Source: Bacteroidales bacterium (GTDB lineage Bacteria; Bacteroidota; Bacteroidia; Bacteroidales; UBA10428). Taken from it: a stretch of 64,000 nucleotides of DNA. The notes below the pieces were generated by a model. It saw nothing but the letters and a program-made list of their open reading frames with translations. It was not told where the DNA came from and searched no databases. The position numbers were made by a program, and so were the translations under genes. Positions 36,627 through 45,670 of the stretch are shown in pieces (the stretch's first letter is position 1; each line of letters opens with the position of its first letter). The stretch lies in the NCBI GenBank assembly GCA_035299085.1, contig DATGXG010000036.1:124001-188000 (forward strand), in the 5' to 3' direction.

Positions 36627-36699
36627 ATGCTATGATGTTAAAATACCAACAAACTAAGGTACTATAAAAAGAATAAAACATCAAACTTTTGGATTTCAT

Positions 36700-37125
36700 T
36701 TAAAGTTCGATCGAAACGGACCTTTTGTTTTCGCCCGTTTCGTGCAGGTGGACCTTTACGATCCCTTCCGGCAAAAGGGATTCGGCCTTTTCAGCCCATT
36801 CAATGAAAATGTAGTTATCACCGTAAAAATATTCCTCGTAGCCCAGGTCATACAACTCACCTACCTGGTTAATCCGGTAAAGATCAAAATGATACAGGGT
36901 TTCGCCTGAAGAGGTTGTGTATTCATTTACAAGGGAGAATGTAGGACTTGTAACCAGCCCTGTTGCACCCAGTTCGTGGCAAATTGCTTTTATAAAAGTT
37001 GTCTTGCCTGAGCCCATCGGACCGTAAAATGCAAAACTCCTGTGACCATCGGTCACTTCATTGAATTTGCGGGCAGCGCTATGAATAGCGGCAAGTGAAT
37101 TTATTTCAAAGCTAATCATTGTCAA
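36700..37125 (-). CDS. tsaE: tRNA threonylcarbamoyladenosine biosynthesis ATPase TsaE
   Basis: An ATPase that, with TsaB and TsaD, makes t6A37 in ANN-decoding tRNAs. The P-loop is GPMGSGKTTFIKAI, followed by GLVTSPTFSLVNEY and LYHFDLYRI; FIEWAEKAESLLP is the typical C-terminal block. Its start overlaps the porX stop by 4 nt, so translation is coupled to a T9SS regulator. Length 141 is normal. Confidence 0.96.
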   Translation of the reverse strand: MTMISFEINSLAAIHSAARKFNEVTDGHRSFAFYGPMGSGKTTFIKAICHELGATGLVTSPTFSLVNEYTTSSGETLYHFDLYRINQVGELYDLGYEEYFYGDNYIFIEWAEKAESLLPEGIVKVHLHETGENKRSVSIEL

Positions 37126-38687
37126 CGCGGAATCATCGTAACAAGAGGAACCATCATTTCTTCCATTGAAATACCGCCATGCTGAAAGGTGTTCCTGTAA
37201 TAACTTACATAATAGTTGTAATTATTCGGATAGGCCAGGAAATCGCTGTTCATGGCAAATATATATCCTGAACTCACATCGGCTTTTGGCAGATGTGCGG
37301 CAAAAGGCTCACGAATTTCAAAAACTTCTTTAGGATTGTAATTTAAATTCTTACCCATTTTATATCTTAAATTCACGGATGTCTTTTTATCGCCGACTAC
37401 TTTAAGCGGATTATTTACCCTGATGGACCCATGATCGGTTGTAAAGACAACAGTTACCCCGTTTTCAGCCAGAAGCCTGATGATATCGAGCAACTGTGAA
37501 TGCTGAAACCACGATAAGATCAGTGACCGGTATGCCGAATCATCACCCGCCAGTTCCCGGATCATCTCAAGTTCGGTATTGGCATGAGAAAGAAGGTCAA
37601 TAAAATTGTAAACGATGACAACAAGGTCATAATTCAGCAGGTTACTGAAATTATCCACCAGCTTCTTACCGCTTTTTATGTGGATAATTTTCTCATAATA
37701 CATCCTGTATTTTTTACCCAGCCGGTTCAGTTGTTTCTGAAGTAGTTCCTCTTCATTAAGGTTTTTGCCTCCTTCTTCGTCATCATTCAGCCAAAGCTGG
37801 GGATTCATCGATGCAATTTCACGGGGCATAAGTCCTGCAAACATTGAGTTACGTGCGTACTGGGTTGCTGTAGGCAAAATGGAACAGAACAGGGAATCGT
37901 CAAGAGATGTATAGAACTCGCTGATAATGGGGTAAAGAGTTCTCCATTGGTCGAGTCGGAGGTTATCAATTAAAATGACAAACACTTTTTTCCGGGCTTC
38001 TACAAGGGGAAAAATCTTTTCCTTAAACACTGCCGCTGAAAGGAGAGGTTTATCCGATGATTTATCTGTGAACCACGATAAATAGTTATTCTTTATGAAC
38101 CGGCTGAAACCTGAACCGGCTTCGGATTTCTGCATTCGCAGCACTTCATACATACTGGCATCGTCTGAGCGTTCCAGTTCGAGTTCCCAGTAAACAAGCC
38201 TGCGGTAAATGTTTTCCCAATCGCTGTATGACCTAGAATTATTAATATCGATGCCCAGGTTTCTGAATTCTGACTGGTAGGCTGAAGTAGTTTCCCTTGT
38301 AATCAGTTTCTTTGTCTCCAGGTTTTTTTTAAGAGAAAGCAGGATCTGGTTGGGATTAACCGGTTTTATCAGGTAATCGGATATTTTCGAACCGATTGCC
38401 GTTTCCATTATATGTTCTTCTTCACTTTTTGTAATCATTACAACAGGAAGGGCGGTATTAAGCACCCTTATTTTATTCAGGGTTTCTATTCCGCTTAATC
38501 CCGGCATATTTTCATCGAGTAAAACCAGGTCAAAGTGAGCTCCCTGTATCAGGTCAATGGCATCAGCGCCATTGGATGCGGTATCAACCTGGTAGCCCTT
38601 TTCATTAAGAAACAGGATATGGGGCTTTAAAAGGTCGATTTCATCATCTATCCAGAGAATCCTCATTTTTTTGGTTTCGGCTGTCAT
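37122..38687 (-). CDS. porX: PorX: response regulator with PglZ phosphodiesterase domain, T9SS regulator
   Basis: The N-terminal receiver domain has the acidic pair in WIDDEIDLL, phosphoacceptor Asp58 in VLLDENMPG and the conserved Lys in DYLIKPVNP. A helical linker leads to an alkaline-phosphatase-like PglZ domain with metal-site segments VILIDNLRLDQW and VVFTTDHGS. PorX activates type IX secretion in Porphyromonas and Flavobacterium; its PglZ domain is reported to hydrolyse cyclic and linear oligonucleotides, and partners include PorY and the sigma factor SigP. Overlaps both porW upstream and tsaE downstream by 4 nt. No porY kinase gene is adjacent. Confidence 0.96.
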   Translation of the reverse strand: MTAETKKMRILWIDDEIDLLKPHILFLNEKGYQVDTASNGADAIDLIQGAHFDLVLLDENMPGLSGIETLNKIRVLNTALPVVMITKSEEEHIMETAIGSKISDYLIKPVNPNQILLSLKKNLETKKLITRETTSAYQSEFRNLGIDINNSRSYSDWENIYRRLVYWELELERSDDASMYEVLRMQKSEAGSGFSRFIKNNYLSWFTDKSSDKPLLSAAVFKEKIFPLVEARKKVFVILIDNLRLDQWRTLYPIISEFYTSLDDSLFCSILPTATQYARNSMFAGLMPREIASMNPQLWLNDDEEGGKNLNEEELLQKQLNRLGKKYRMYYEKIIHIKSGKKLVDNFSNLLNYDLVVIVYNFIDLLSHANTELEMIRELAGDDSAYRSLILSWFQHSQLLDIIRLLAENGVTVVFTTDHGSIRVNNPLKVVGDKKTSVNLRYKMGKNLNYNPKEVFEIREPFAAHLPKADVSSGYIFAMNSDFLAYPNNYNYYVSYYRNTFQHGGISMEEMMVPLVTMIPR

Positions 38688-41338
38688 TTGTATTTTTCCA
38701 AGTAGAATTTCAGATACCGGTCTACAGATTTATCCTTTTTTAACGTGAGCAGGTTTTTCTCAGATATAACAAACGGAACCATATTAATATCAGGCAAATC
38801 TTTAAGAATTTCCTGGCTTCCTTTGATTGCGTTCATATATTGAACAGCTTTCTCCTGGTTTTTAAATGTTTTAACCGTAACCAGGTTGGTTTTACCATCG
38901 AGGTTAATTACTTCAACAATCAGGTTGAGGCTATCATACTTGTCGAGATTATAATTGATAATGTTAAAGACAAGCTGGTTAGCATTTATATTTTTATTGG
39001 CTTCAAACACAAAAAGGTGTTTTGCAATGGGAGAATAATCATATATCTCCTGGCTGATCCTGATTTCTTCAGCTTCTTTTATTTCGGGATGTTCCTGGTC
39101 CATATAACTGATCAGGTTGGCGGCATCCGAAGCAATTTCGGTATTGGGATATTTTGCCGCCACTGCTTTCAGGCTGTCTCTGAAAACTTTGCGATCTGTA
39201 AATTTACCCTGTGCCAATATATTCAGGTATGTAAATTGGGGTGTAAGTTTATGTGAGGGATAGGTTTTCCGGGCATAACCGGTTCTTGAAATTACATCTG
39301 CATATTTACCCTGGCTGTACAATTCATAGGTTTGCCTGTAATAGTCCTTTATTTGCTGATCTTCCTGTTCAAGTTTAACAAAGTATTCCGGATCTGTCAG
39401 TACCCGGGCATAAGTGCTTCCTGGAAAATCGCGGGCGATTATTCCTTTATAGTAATCCATCATTGCCTGGTTATTCTGTTCCCTGGCGATTCCGTAAAGA
39501 TTGTAATATGAGGCCAGCAGGAATGTTGAAGAAGGGAAGCGTTTCACCAATGATTTGAACGATTCATTAGCCTTTTCATAATCCTTAAGTTCTTCCTTAT
39601 AAATAATGCCCATGTTGTATAATGCTGCCTCAATGTCTTTTATGGTGGCTTGTTTCGCCGAGTCGGTAAAAGGAATACCCGAATAGTAGAATTCGCGCGA
39701 CATTTTACTGTAGGAAGCTTCCGGCGTCACGGCATCTTCAGTTTCTGCAGTTTCATCAGCCGGGGCGAAGTTTACGACAGCTTTTGAAGCCCTTTGCCAG
39801 TGATCCTCAAGACGACGGTTTCCCCATTTCAGTTTAAATTCACGGAAGCCCTGGTTTTTTGCTGCATCATTATAAAAATACCACTGGCTTTTGTTGCCTG
39901 TATTAATGGTTGCCTGACGGGCGGACGGGTTTTGCATGGAAACTTCCTGGCCGAATTGTTCATCAAGCTGTTTTTCCTGTTGTTTTATGCGGGCTTCCTC
40001 TTCTCGTTTTCTTTCGGCTTCAATAATGGCATCGATTTTCGAGTTGAGGGTTTCCCTGGGCAGGTCAGCAAGTAAAAGAACGCTGTCGCCCAGTGTAACC
40101 GTATTAATTTCGGTAACAAGCCGGGTAAGGCTTTTTGATTTCGTAAATATCACATTGTAACCGGGGTAATCGGGATCAATATAGGTTACAACACTGTCAT
40201 AATAAGCCTGTGCATTCGGATAATCGGGAAGAGCATAAAAGTAATCAGCCAGGGTAAGGTATGACCGCACTTTTTGCTGGTTATTCCCCTTGTTGGCGGC
40301 AATAGATTTTGTGTAATATTCTACGGCTTTCTTTTGATTCCCCTGTTTAACCGCAAGATTTCCAAGTGCATAATATATCTGGTCCTGGTATTCGATATTC
40401 TTATCATCATTGAGCATTTTGATCAGCTCATTTTCAATCTGGCTGGCCTGTCCGAATCCTTCTTCATAAGAAAGGGCCCTGTTAATATGCGCATTGAAGG
40501 CCATTTCATAAACCGGGTTCATTTTGATAACCCGACCGTAAAAATCGGATGCTTTTTTCAGTTCACCGGTTTTCTCATATAACTGGGCAAGTATGTAATA
40601 ATACCGGATGCGGGTTTTTTTATGCTTTTCAAATTCTATAGCCTTTTCAAGATTAGTTACTGCTGAACTGTAATCTTTTTGTTTCAGGTTTAAGTCAGCA
40701 TAAGTAGGATAAAATTCCTGCATCAGTTTTTCAGGAACTGAAGCGTTGTTTGTAAGAGATGAAAGGATTTCAGAAGCATCCAGCAGTTTACCTGTGGCAA
40801 TTGACACTTTGGCCAGCCATATCTGTGCCTCGAATGCTGTTGTCTGATTTTTGAAGTCGGCGATGATTTTCCTGAATATTTCGGCTGCCTGGGCGTATTC
40901 ATGTTTGTAAAAATGTGATTTTCCCATTAGCAGGTAAGCATCATCCACAAAAACATTATATTCTTTCTTGTTCAAAAATTCACGTTCATCAGGGGAAAGT
41001 GTTTTATTATCCTTCACTTTAGGTTTGGCCGTTATAGAATGCAGGGTTATCAGCTTTGTACATTTCTTAATTGTGCGGTCCATATCAGAACCGGCAATTG
41101 CGGGAGCCTGCTTATCATCGTAATTAAAAACAGGAAGAATTTCAGAATAATCGTCTTTATGCTCCTTTTCAAGCTTTTCAAGTCCGTCGTTAAAACTTTC
41201 AGATCCATTGAAAAGCACATTATACCGGGCAGTAAGGTTATGATAAGCCCGTGAAAGCCCGGTGTTTTTCTGGGCACTGCATGCTGCAAGTAAAAACACA
41301 AGGGTTGTCAGGGTAATATATAGCAGAACTTTCTTCAA
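38684..41338 (-). CDS. porW: PorW/SprE-type TPR lipoprotein of the type IX secretion system
   Basis: An 884-residue lipoprotein (MKKVLLYITLTTLVFLLAAC, Cys20) made mostly of tetratricopeptide repeats. The opening YHNLTARYNVLFNGSESFNDG is a signature of SprE/PorW. TPR-like helices occur about 125-400 and 560-700; a charged coiled-coil segment (EAERKREEEARIKQQEKQLD) lies near 440-460; the C-terminal 100 residues look globular. PorW is required for T9SS function, bridging periplasmic and outer-membrane parts. It is the first gene of the porW-porX-tsaE-ald run. Confidence 0.93.
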   Translation of the reverse strand: MKKVLLYITLTTLVFLLAACSAQKNTGLSRAYHNLTARYNVLFNGSESFNDGLEKLEKEHKDDYSEILPVFNYDDKQAPAIAGSDMDRTIKKCTKLITLHSITAKPKVKDNKTLSPDEREFLNKKEYNVFVDDAYLLMGKSHFYKHEYAQAAEIFRKIIADFKNQTTAFEAQIWLAKVSIATGKLLDASEILSSLTNNASVPEKLMQEFYPTYADLNLKQKDYSSAVTNLEKAIEFEKHKKTRIRYYYILAQLYEKTGELKKASDFYGRVIKMNPVYEMAFNAHINRALSYEEGFGQASQIENELIKMLNDDKNIEYQDQIYYALGNLAVKQGNQKKAVEYYTKSIAANKGNNQQKVRSYLTLADYFYALPDYPNAQAYYDSVVTYIDPDYPGYNVIFTKSKSLTRLVTEINTVTLGDSVLLLADLPRETLNSKIDAIIEAERKREEEARIKQQEKQLDEQFGQEVSMQNPSARQATINTGNKSQWYFYNDAAKNQGFREFKLKWGNRRLEDHWQRASKAVVNFAPADETAETEDAVTPEASYSKMSREFYYSGIPFTDSAKQATIKDIEAALYNMGIIYKEELKDYEKANESFKSLVKRFPSSTFLLASYYNLYGIAREQNNQAMMDYYKGIIARDFPGSTYARVLTDPEYFVKLEQEDQQIKDYYRQTYELYSQGKYADVISRTGYARKTYPSHKLTPQFTYLNILAQGKFTDRKVFRDSLKAVAAKYPNTEIASDAANLISYMDQEHPEIKEAEEIRISQEIYDYSPIAKHLFVFEANKNINANQLVFNIINYNLDKYDSLNLIVEVINLDGKTNLVTVKTFKNQEKAVQYMNAIKGSQEILKDLPDINMVPFVISEKNLLTLKKDKSVDRYLKFYLEKYK

Positions 41339-41473
41339 ATGATAATTATGAAAGGTAATGGATCAAAAGCAAATATGTTATCAGTAAGCTAACTTGTAAT
41401 CCGTCAAATTATTTTCCGGTTGTAAATTTATTTAATGTACTCTAAACAAAAAATTCTTTTGTCAGCCAAGCTC

Positions 41474-42178
41474 TCAAAGAAGTTTGACACAGGCAAGCGA
41501 GGCAATGCTTATCATGGTTCCCTCGGCCTGCAAAATAGTTTCAGCGCATGCTTCAATGGTTGCTCCTGTTGTAATCACATCGTCAATCAGGAGGATGTGT
41601 TTGTTTCTGATGGCATTCTCATCGGTGATCCTGAAAGTGCCTTTAACATTTTCCCACCGTTCGTATCTTGATTTCTGAGTCTGTGTGCGGGTTGGAATAA
41701 ACCGGCCGACGCAATGATTGATTACCGGTTTGCCAAGAACTTCAGAAATGCCGCAGGCAATCAGCTCGCTTTGATTATATCCGCGTTGCCTGTATTTTGA
41801 GGGATGTAATGGAACCGGAATAATTAAATCGGTGCCGGCAAACGGTGAAGATTTCAGTTCCAAACCAAACATCCTGCCCATTTGACGGGCCAGTTCCTGC
41901 TGACCCTTGTATTTGATTTCATGCAGAATTTGCCTGTATCGGCTATCCCTTGTGAAAAACATAAAAGATGTGGCATGTACAACGGGAATTCTTCCCCAGA
42001 AAATTCTGGCCACTTCATTTTCAGGATCACTATGAAATTTCGTCCTGGGCAGTTCGGCAAGGCATCTCAGACAGATACCCTGTTCATTGTGATACAGCAC
42101 CTTTTCACATGCCGCACAATAATTGGGATATATAATACTGATAAGTCCCTGAAGGTATTGCTTGAACGTACCGGACAA
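41474..42178 (-). CDS. ComF family phosphoribosyltransferase-like protein
   Basis: A 234-residue ComF protein. An N-terminal double-CxxC zinc module (CAACEKVLYHNEQGICLRC) is followed by a type I phosphoribosyltransferase fold with the PRPP loop ILLIDDVITTGATIEAC, and TDLIIPVPLHPSKYRQRGYNQSE typical of the family. ComF homologues assist DNA uptake and single-strand handling in naturally competent bacteria; the biochemical role is uncertain. It is 3 nt downstream of the osmC-like gene, so the two may be co-transcribed. Confidence 0.92.
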   Translation of the reverse strand: MSGTFKQYLQGLISIIYPNYCAACEKVLYHNEQGICLRCLAELPRTKFHSDPENEVARIFWGRIPVVHATSFMFFTRDSRYRQILHEIKYKGQQELARQMGRMFGLELKSSPFAGTDLIIPVPLHPSKYRQRGYNQSELIACGISEVLGKPVINHCVGRFIPTRTQTQKSRYERWENVKGTFRITDENAIRNKHILLIDDVITTGATIEACAETILQAEGTMISIASLACVKLL

Positions 42179-42181
42179 TTT

Positions 42182-42604
42182 TCAGACGGGTTTATTTATT
42201 TTTATTTCATACGTAATGTCAATTGCCTTCTTCAGTGTTGCTGCAACTCCGCAATATTTTTCCTGCGAAAGTTCTATGGCGCGTTGTATTTTATCTAAAG
42301 GAAGTTCTGCTCCTGAGAATTCATATGTTAAGTGCATTGCCGTGTACTGTTTGGGGTGTTCTTCGGTAAGAGTGCCTTCCACTATTAAATTGAAATCAGA
42401 TAATTCAACCTTCATTTTTTTCAATATCGATACAACATCCATACCGGTACAACCAGCCAATGATGCCATGAGTGCAGGTTTAGGTCTGGGGCCGGCATTT
42501 TTTCCGCCTGTGGAGGGACTTGAATCGAAAAGTATGTGATGACCGTCAATAGTTGCTTCAAATGCCATATCGCCTACCCAATTGACATTAATGATATCTT
42601 TCAT
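42182..42604 (-). CDS. OsmC family peroxiredoxin-like protein
   Basis: A 140-residue OsmC/Ohr-fold protein. The reactive Cys52 lies in LAGCTGMDVVSIL and the resolving Cys118 in QEKYCGVAATL, the pair used for organic hydroperoxide reduction in the family. It is the YhfA-like short type. Divergent from the Crp/Fnr-like regulator gene, with about 67 nt between starts, so the regulator could control it; no operator palindrome is obvious. Confidence 0.92.
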   Translation of the reverse strand: MKDIINVNWVGDMAFEATIDGHHILFDSSPSTGGKNAGPRPKPALMASLAGCTGMDVVSILKKMKVELSDFNLIVEGTLTEEHPKQYTAMHLTYEFSGAELPLDKIQRAIELSQEKYCGVAATLKKAIDITYEIKINKPV

Positions 42605-42671
42605 TTTTTTTGCTTAATTTGGTGATTAAATAACAAAATTAGTCAATATTCGCAGTGTCATTTATAGTAGT

Positions 42672-43376
42672 ATGAAAAATCAATCAGTATCAGCACGCAA
42701 GGATTGTTTTATAGATAGTTCTTCGATATTCAGACACCTCACCAAAGACGAGCTGGCCATGATCCCGATTGATCAGGAGCCGGATACCTACAAGCGAGGT
42801 ACAATCATATATTCGGAAGGCAGCCGTATTAACGGTTTCTATTGTGTTCAGAAAGGGATAATCAAGATCTTTAAAACCGGATTTGACGGAAAGGAACAAA
42901 TTATCCGTTTTGCAAAAAAGGGTGACATTATGGGATTCAGGTCAACAATCACCCGCGAACGAGCCTGTACTTCGGCAAAAGTCCTGGAGGACGCCCTGAT
43001 TTGCTTTGTACACGCGGAAACCGTCCTTGAATTTGTAAAGCATAACGGGAATTTTGCCCTTGAGTTATTGCAAATAGCCTGCAAGGAGCTTGGCGAAGCC
43101 AATGATTATATTACCGATATAGCACAAAAAACAGTAAGGGAACGGCTTGCCGAGGTGATTATTCATCTGCGGAAGGATTTTGATCTTGACAATGAAAAGT
43201 ATTTGCAGATAACCCTTACCCGTGAGGAACTGGCCAACATGGTAGGTACGGCAACAGAATCGGTAATCAGGCTCCTGTCAGAGTTCAAGCAGGACGGCCT
43301 GATCGAATTGCAGGGAAGAAGAATCAAAATTCTTGACGAGAAATCTCTTTACAAAATCGGAAACCTGAATGACTGA
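42672..43376 (+). CDS. Crp/Fnr family transcriptional regulator
   Basis: A 234-residue protein: an N-terminal cyclic-nucleotide-binding beta-roll (about 20-130, with YKRGTIIYSEGSRINGFYCV) and a C-terminal winged helix whose HTH is LTREELANMVGTATESVIRLL. The four-Cys arrangement needed for an Fnr-type 4Fe-4S cluster is missing: only isolated Cys appear, and the N-terminus has one (KDCFID). The ligand is therefore not an obvious oxygen-sensing cluster and cannot be named. It lies divergent from an OsmC-type peroxidase, suggesting stress control. Confidence 0.92.
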   Translation: MKNQSVSARKDCFIDSSSIFRHLTKDELAMIPIDQEPDTYKRGTIIYSEGSRINGFYCVQKGIIKIFKTGFDGKEQIIRFAKKGDIMGFRSTITRERACTSAKVLEDALICFVHAETVLEFVKHNGNFALELLQIACKELGEANDYITDIAQKTVRERLAEVIIHLRKDFDLDNEKYLQITLTREELANMVGTATESVIRLLSEFKQDGLIELQGRRIKILDEKSLYKIGNLND

Positions 43377-43407
43377 TGCCTGTAAGGAGGCATGCGGAAT
43401 CATTCAG
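43365..43407 (+). other. Two-segment hairpin across the crp/fnr-like stop codon
   Basis: CTGAATGA (43365-43372) pairs with TCATTCAG (43400-43407) and inside it ATGCCT (43376-43381) pairs with AGGCAT (43388-43393). No T-run follows. It may stabilise the 3' end or act as a weak terminator. Confidence 0.4.
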
Positions 43408-43510
43408 AAGAAAAGCTTTCGGGATTAAAAAAACAATTTGTAATACTTCGTGGTTATTACCTGTGTTTTACTAAATCTTTCATACCTTTTAGCAATTATT
43501 TTAGTGATAC

Positions 43511-45655
43511 ATGGGTAAAAAATCAAAGAACAAGCCAAGGAAGATTAATAAGAAAGAACTTACCAATAATATTCTGGCCATTTTTTCAGCTCACCCGCGG
43601 AAAACATTCAATTATAAGCAACTGGCGGCGGGAATGCTCATCACCGACTCATCGGAGAAAAAACTGATCACTGAAATACTTTATGAGTTAAAAGAGAAAG
43701 AAACCGTTGATGAAATTTCAACCGGTAAATTCAGGATAAAATCGGGAGGCGGAACTGTTATCGGAACCATCGACATAGCAAGGGGCGGATACGGATTTGT
43801 TGTATCAGAAAATATAAAGGATGATATTTTTATTTCACAGAATAACCTGAACCATGCCCTTAACGGTGACACGGTGAAGGTATTACTGTATGCCCATAAA
43901 AAAACACGTGAACTTGAAGGCGAAGTTGTGGAGATCCTTGAAAGAGCACGTGAAACATTTGTAGGTACTGTTGAGATAGCCGAACGCTTTGCCTTCCTTG
44001 TTCCCGACAGCCGTCACATGCCTTTCGACCTGTTTATTCCACTCGATAAATTAAAAGGTGCAAAGAGCGGGCAAAAAGCCATTGCAAAAATTACAGAGTG
44101 GCCGAAAAACGTAAAGAATCCATTCGGTGAAATTGTTGAGGTACTGGGCAACCAGGGAGAAAATGAAACCGAAATGCACGCAATTCTTGCCGAATTCGGG
44201 TTGCCTTATACATTCAACGAGGAAGTTGAAGAAGAGGCTGCACGGATCAACGACCGGATCACAGAAGAGGATATAAAAAAAAGAAGAGATTTCAGGAAAG
44301 TACCGACTTTCACAATCGATCCCGAGGATGCGAAAGACTTTGATGACGCCTTATCGCTTCATGAACTTCCCGGTGAAAAATGGGAAGTGGGAGTGCATAT
44401 TGCCGATGTTACCCATTATGTGCAACCGGATACAATAATTGATGAAGAGGGACAGCAAAGAGCAACATCCGTATACCTTGTTGACCGGGTTGTTCCGATG
44501 CTGCCCGAAAGGCTTTCGAATTATATATGCTCCCTGCGGCCCAAGGAAGACAAATTGTGCTTTTCTGCTGTTTTTGTTCTGAACAATGAGGCTGAAATTC
44601 TTGAAGAGTGGTTCGGAAAAACAGTGATTAATTCCGACAGACGGTTCAGCTATAAGGAAGCCCAGGCTGTAATTGACACCGGTGAAGGGGATATGAGCCA
44701 TGAGATACTCACACTGAATAAACTCGCAAGGATTTTGCGTGAGAAGCGATTCAGGGATGGTGCCGTAGCATTCGAAAGAGAAGAAGTAAAGATTGAAGTG
44801 GATGAAAAAGGCAAACCGGTAAGGATTTATGCCCGTGAGCATGGCCTTTCAAACGAGCTTATTGAGGAATTTATGTTGCTTGCAAATCGCAAAGTCGCCG
44901 AGCGAATCGGAAAAACAAGCGATAAATCGGACAGGAAAACATTTGTTTACAGGATTCATGACCGGCCTGACAGCGAGAAACTGCAGAAATTTTCAAGGTT
45001 TATCAAAAAGTTCGGTTACAAGCTTACTATAAAGTCAAACAAACAAACGGCACAGTCATTAAACCAATTGCTTGATGATGTAAAAGGAACCAGGGAGCAG
45101 GATATCATTGAAAACCTTGCTTTACGGGCCATGGCAAAGGCAGAGTATTCCACCAATAATATAGGGCACTATGGATTGGCATTCGATTATTATACACATT
45201 TTACATCGCCGATCCGCAGGTATCCCGACATGATGGTTCATCGATTACTGGGCGATTACCTTCATGGTGCCTCTTCACGCAATCAGAAAATATACGAAAA
45301 AATGTGCAGGCATTCTTCAAAAATGGAGATACTTGCCATGGAGGCAGAAAGGGCATCTGTAAAGTACAAGCAGGCTGAATTCATGAAGGATAAAATCGGC
45401 AGGCAGTTTGAAGGTGTTGTTTCCGGAGTCACTGAATGGGGAGTGTTTGTTGAGATCCTTGAAAACAAATGCGAAGGAATGATTCCGATAAGGGGGCTCG
45501 GCGGCGACTTTTACGAATATGACGAAGATAATTACTGTATCAGGGGACGGAGAACAGGTAAGAAATACCAGATGGGTGACCCGGTACAGATTGAAGTGGT
45601 TCGGGTTAACATGGAAAAAAAGCAGATTGATTTTTCTCTTGTGGCAGGAGATTGA
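43511..45655 (+). CDS. rnr: Ribonuclease R
   Basis: A processive 3'-5' exoribonuclease of the RNB family that degrades structured RNA. Domain order: an N-terminal helix-turn-helix/basic region, cold-shock (OB) domains at about 75-230, the RNB catalytic domain with DPEDAKDFDDA (Asp270, Asp276, Asp278, Asp279 as Mg ligands) and TSPIRRYPDMMVHRLL, then an S1 domain from about 630 (GRQFEGVVSGVTEWGVFVEI). The basic Lys-rich start MGKKSKNKPRKINKKE is typical. Length 714 is normal. The spmAB-like gene follows after 15 nt. Confidence 0.97.
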   Translation: MGKKSKNKPRKINKKELTNNILAIFSAHPRKTFNYKQLAAGMLITDSSEKKLITEILYELKEKETVDEISTGKFRIKSGGGTVIGTIDIARGGYGFVVSENIKDDIFISQNNLNHALNGDTVKVLLYAHKKTRELEGEVVEILERARETFVGTVEIAERFAFLVPDSRHMPFDLFIPLDKLKGAKSGQKAIAKITEWPKNVKNPFGEIVEVLGNQGENETEMHAILAEFGLPYTFNEEVEEEAARINDRITEEDIKKRRDFRKVPTFTIDPEDAKDFDDALSLHELPGEKWEVGVHIADVTHYVQPDTIIDEEGQQRATSVYLVDRVVPMLPERLSNYICSLRPKEDKLCFSAVFVLNNEAEILEEWFGKTVINSDRRFSYKEAQAVIDTGEGDMSHEILTLNKLARILREKRFRDGAVAFEREEVKIEVDEKGKPVRIYAREHGLSNELIEEFMLLANRKVAERIGKTSDKSDRKTFVYRIHDRPDSEKLQKFSRFIKKFGYKLTIKSNKQTAQSLNQLLDDVKGTREQDIIENLALRAMAKAEYSTNNIGHYGLAFDYYTHFTSPIRRYPDMMVHRLLGDYLHGASSRNQKIYEKMCRHSSKMEILAMEAERASVKYKQAEFMKDKIGRQFEGVVSGVTEWGVFVEILENKCEGMIPIRGLGGDFYEYDEDNYCIRGRRTGKKYQMGDPVQIEVVRVNMEKKQIDFSLVAGD

Positions 45656-45670
45656 TTAAGTTTACACGCT

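Noticed and set aside
43392..43667. 91-residue ORF preceding rnr
   Set aside because: It overlaps the start of rnr in another frame and has no family features.
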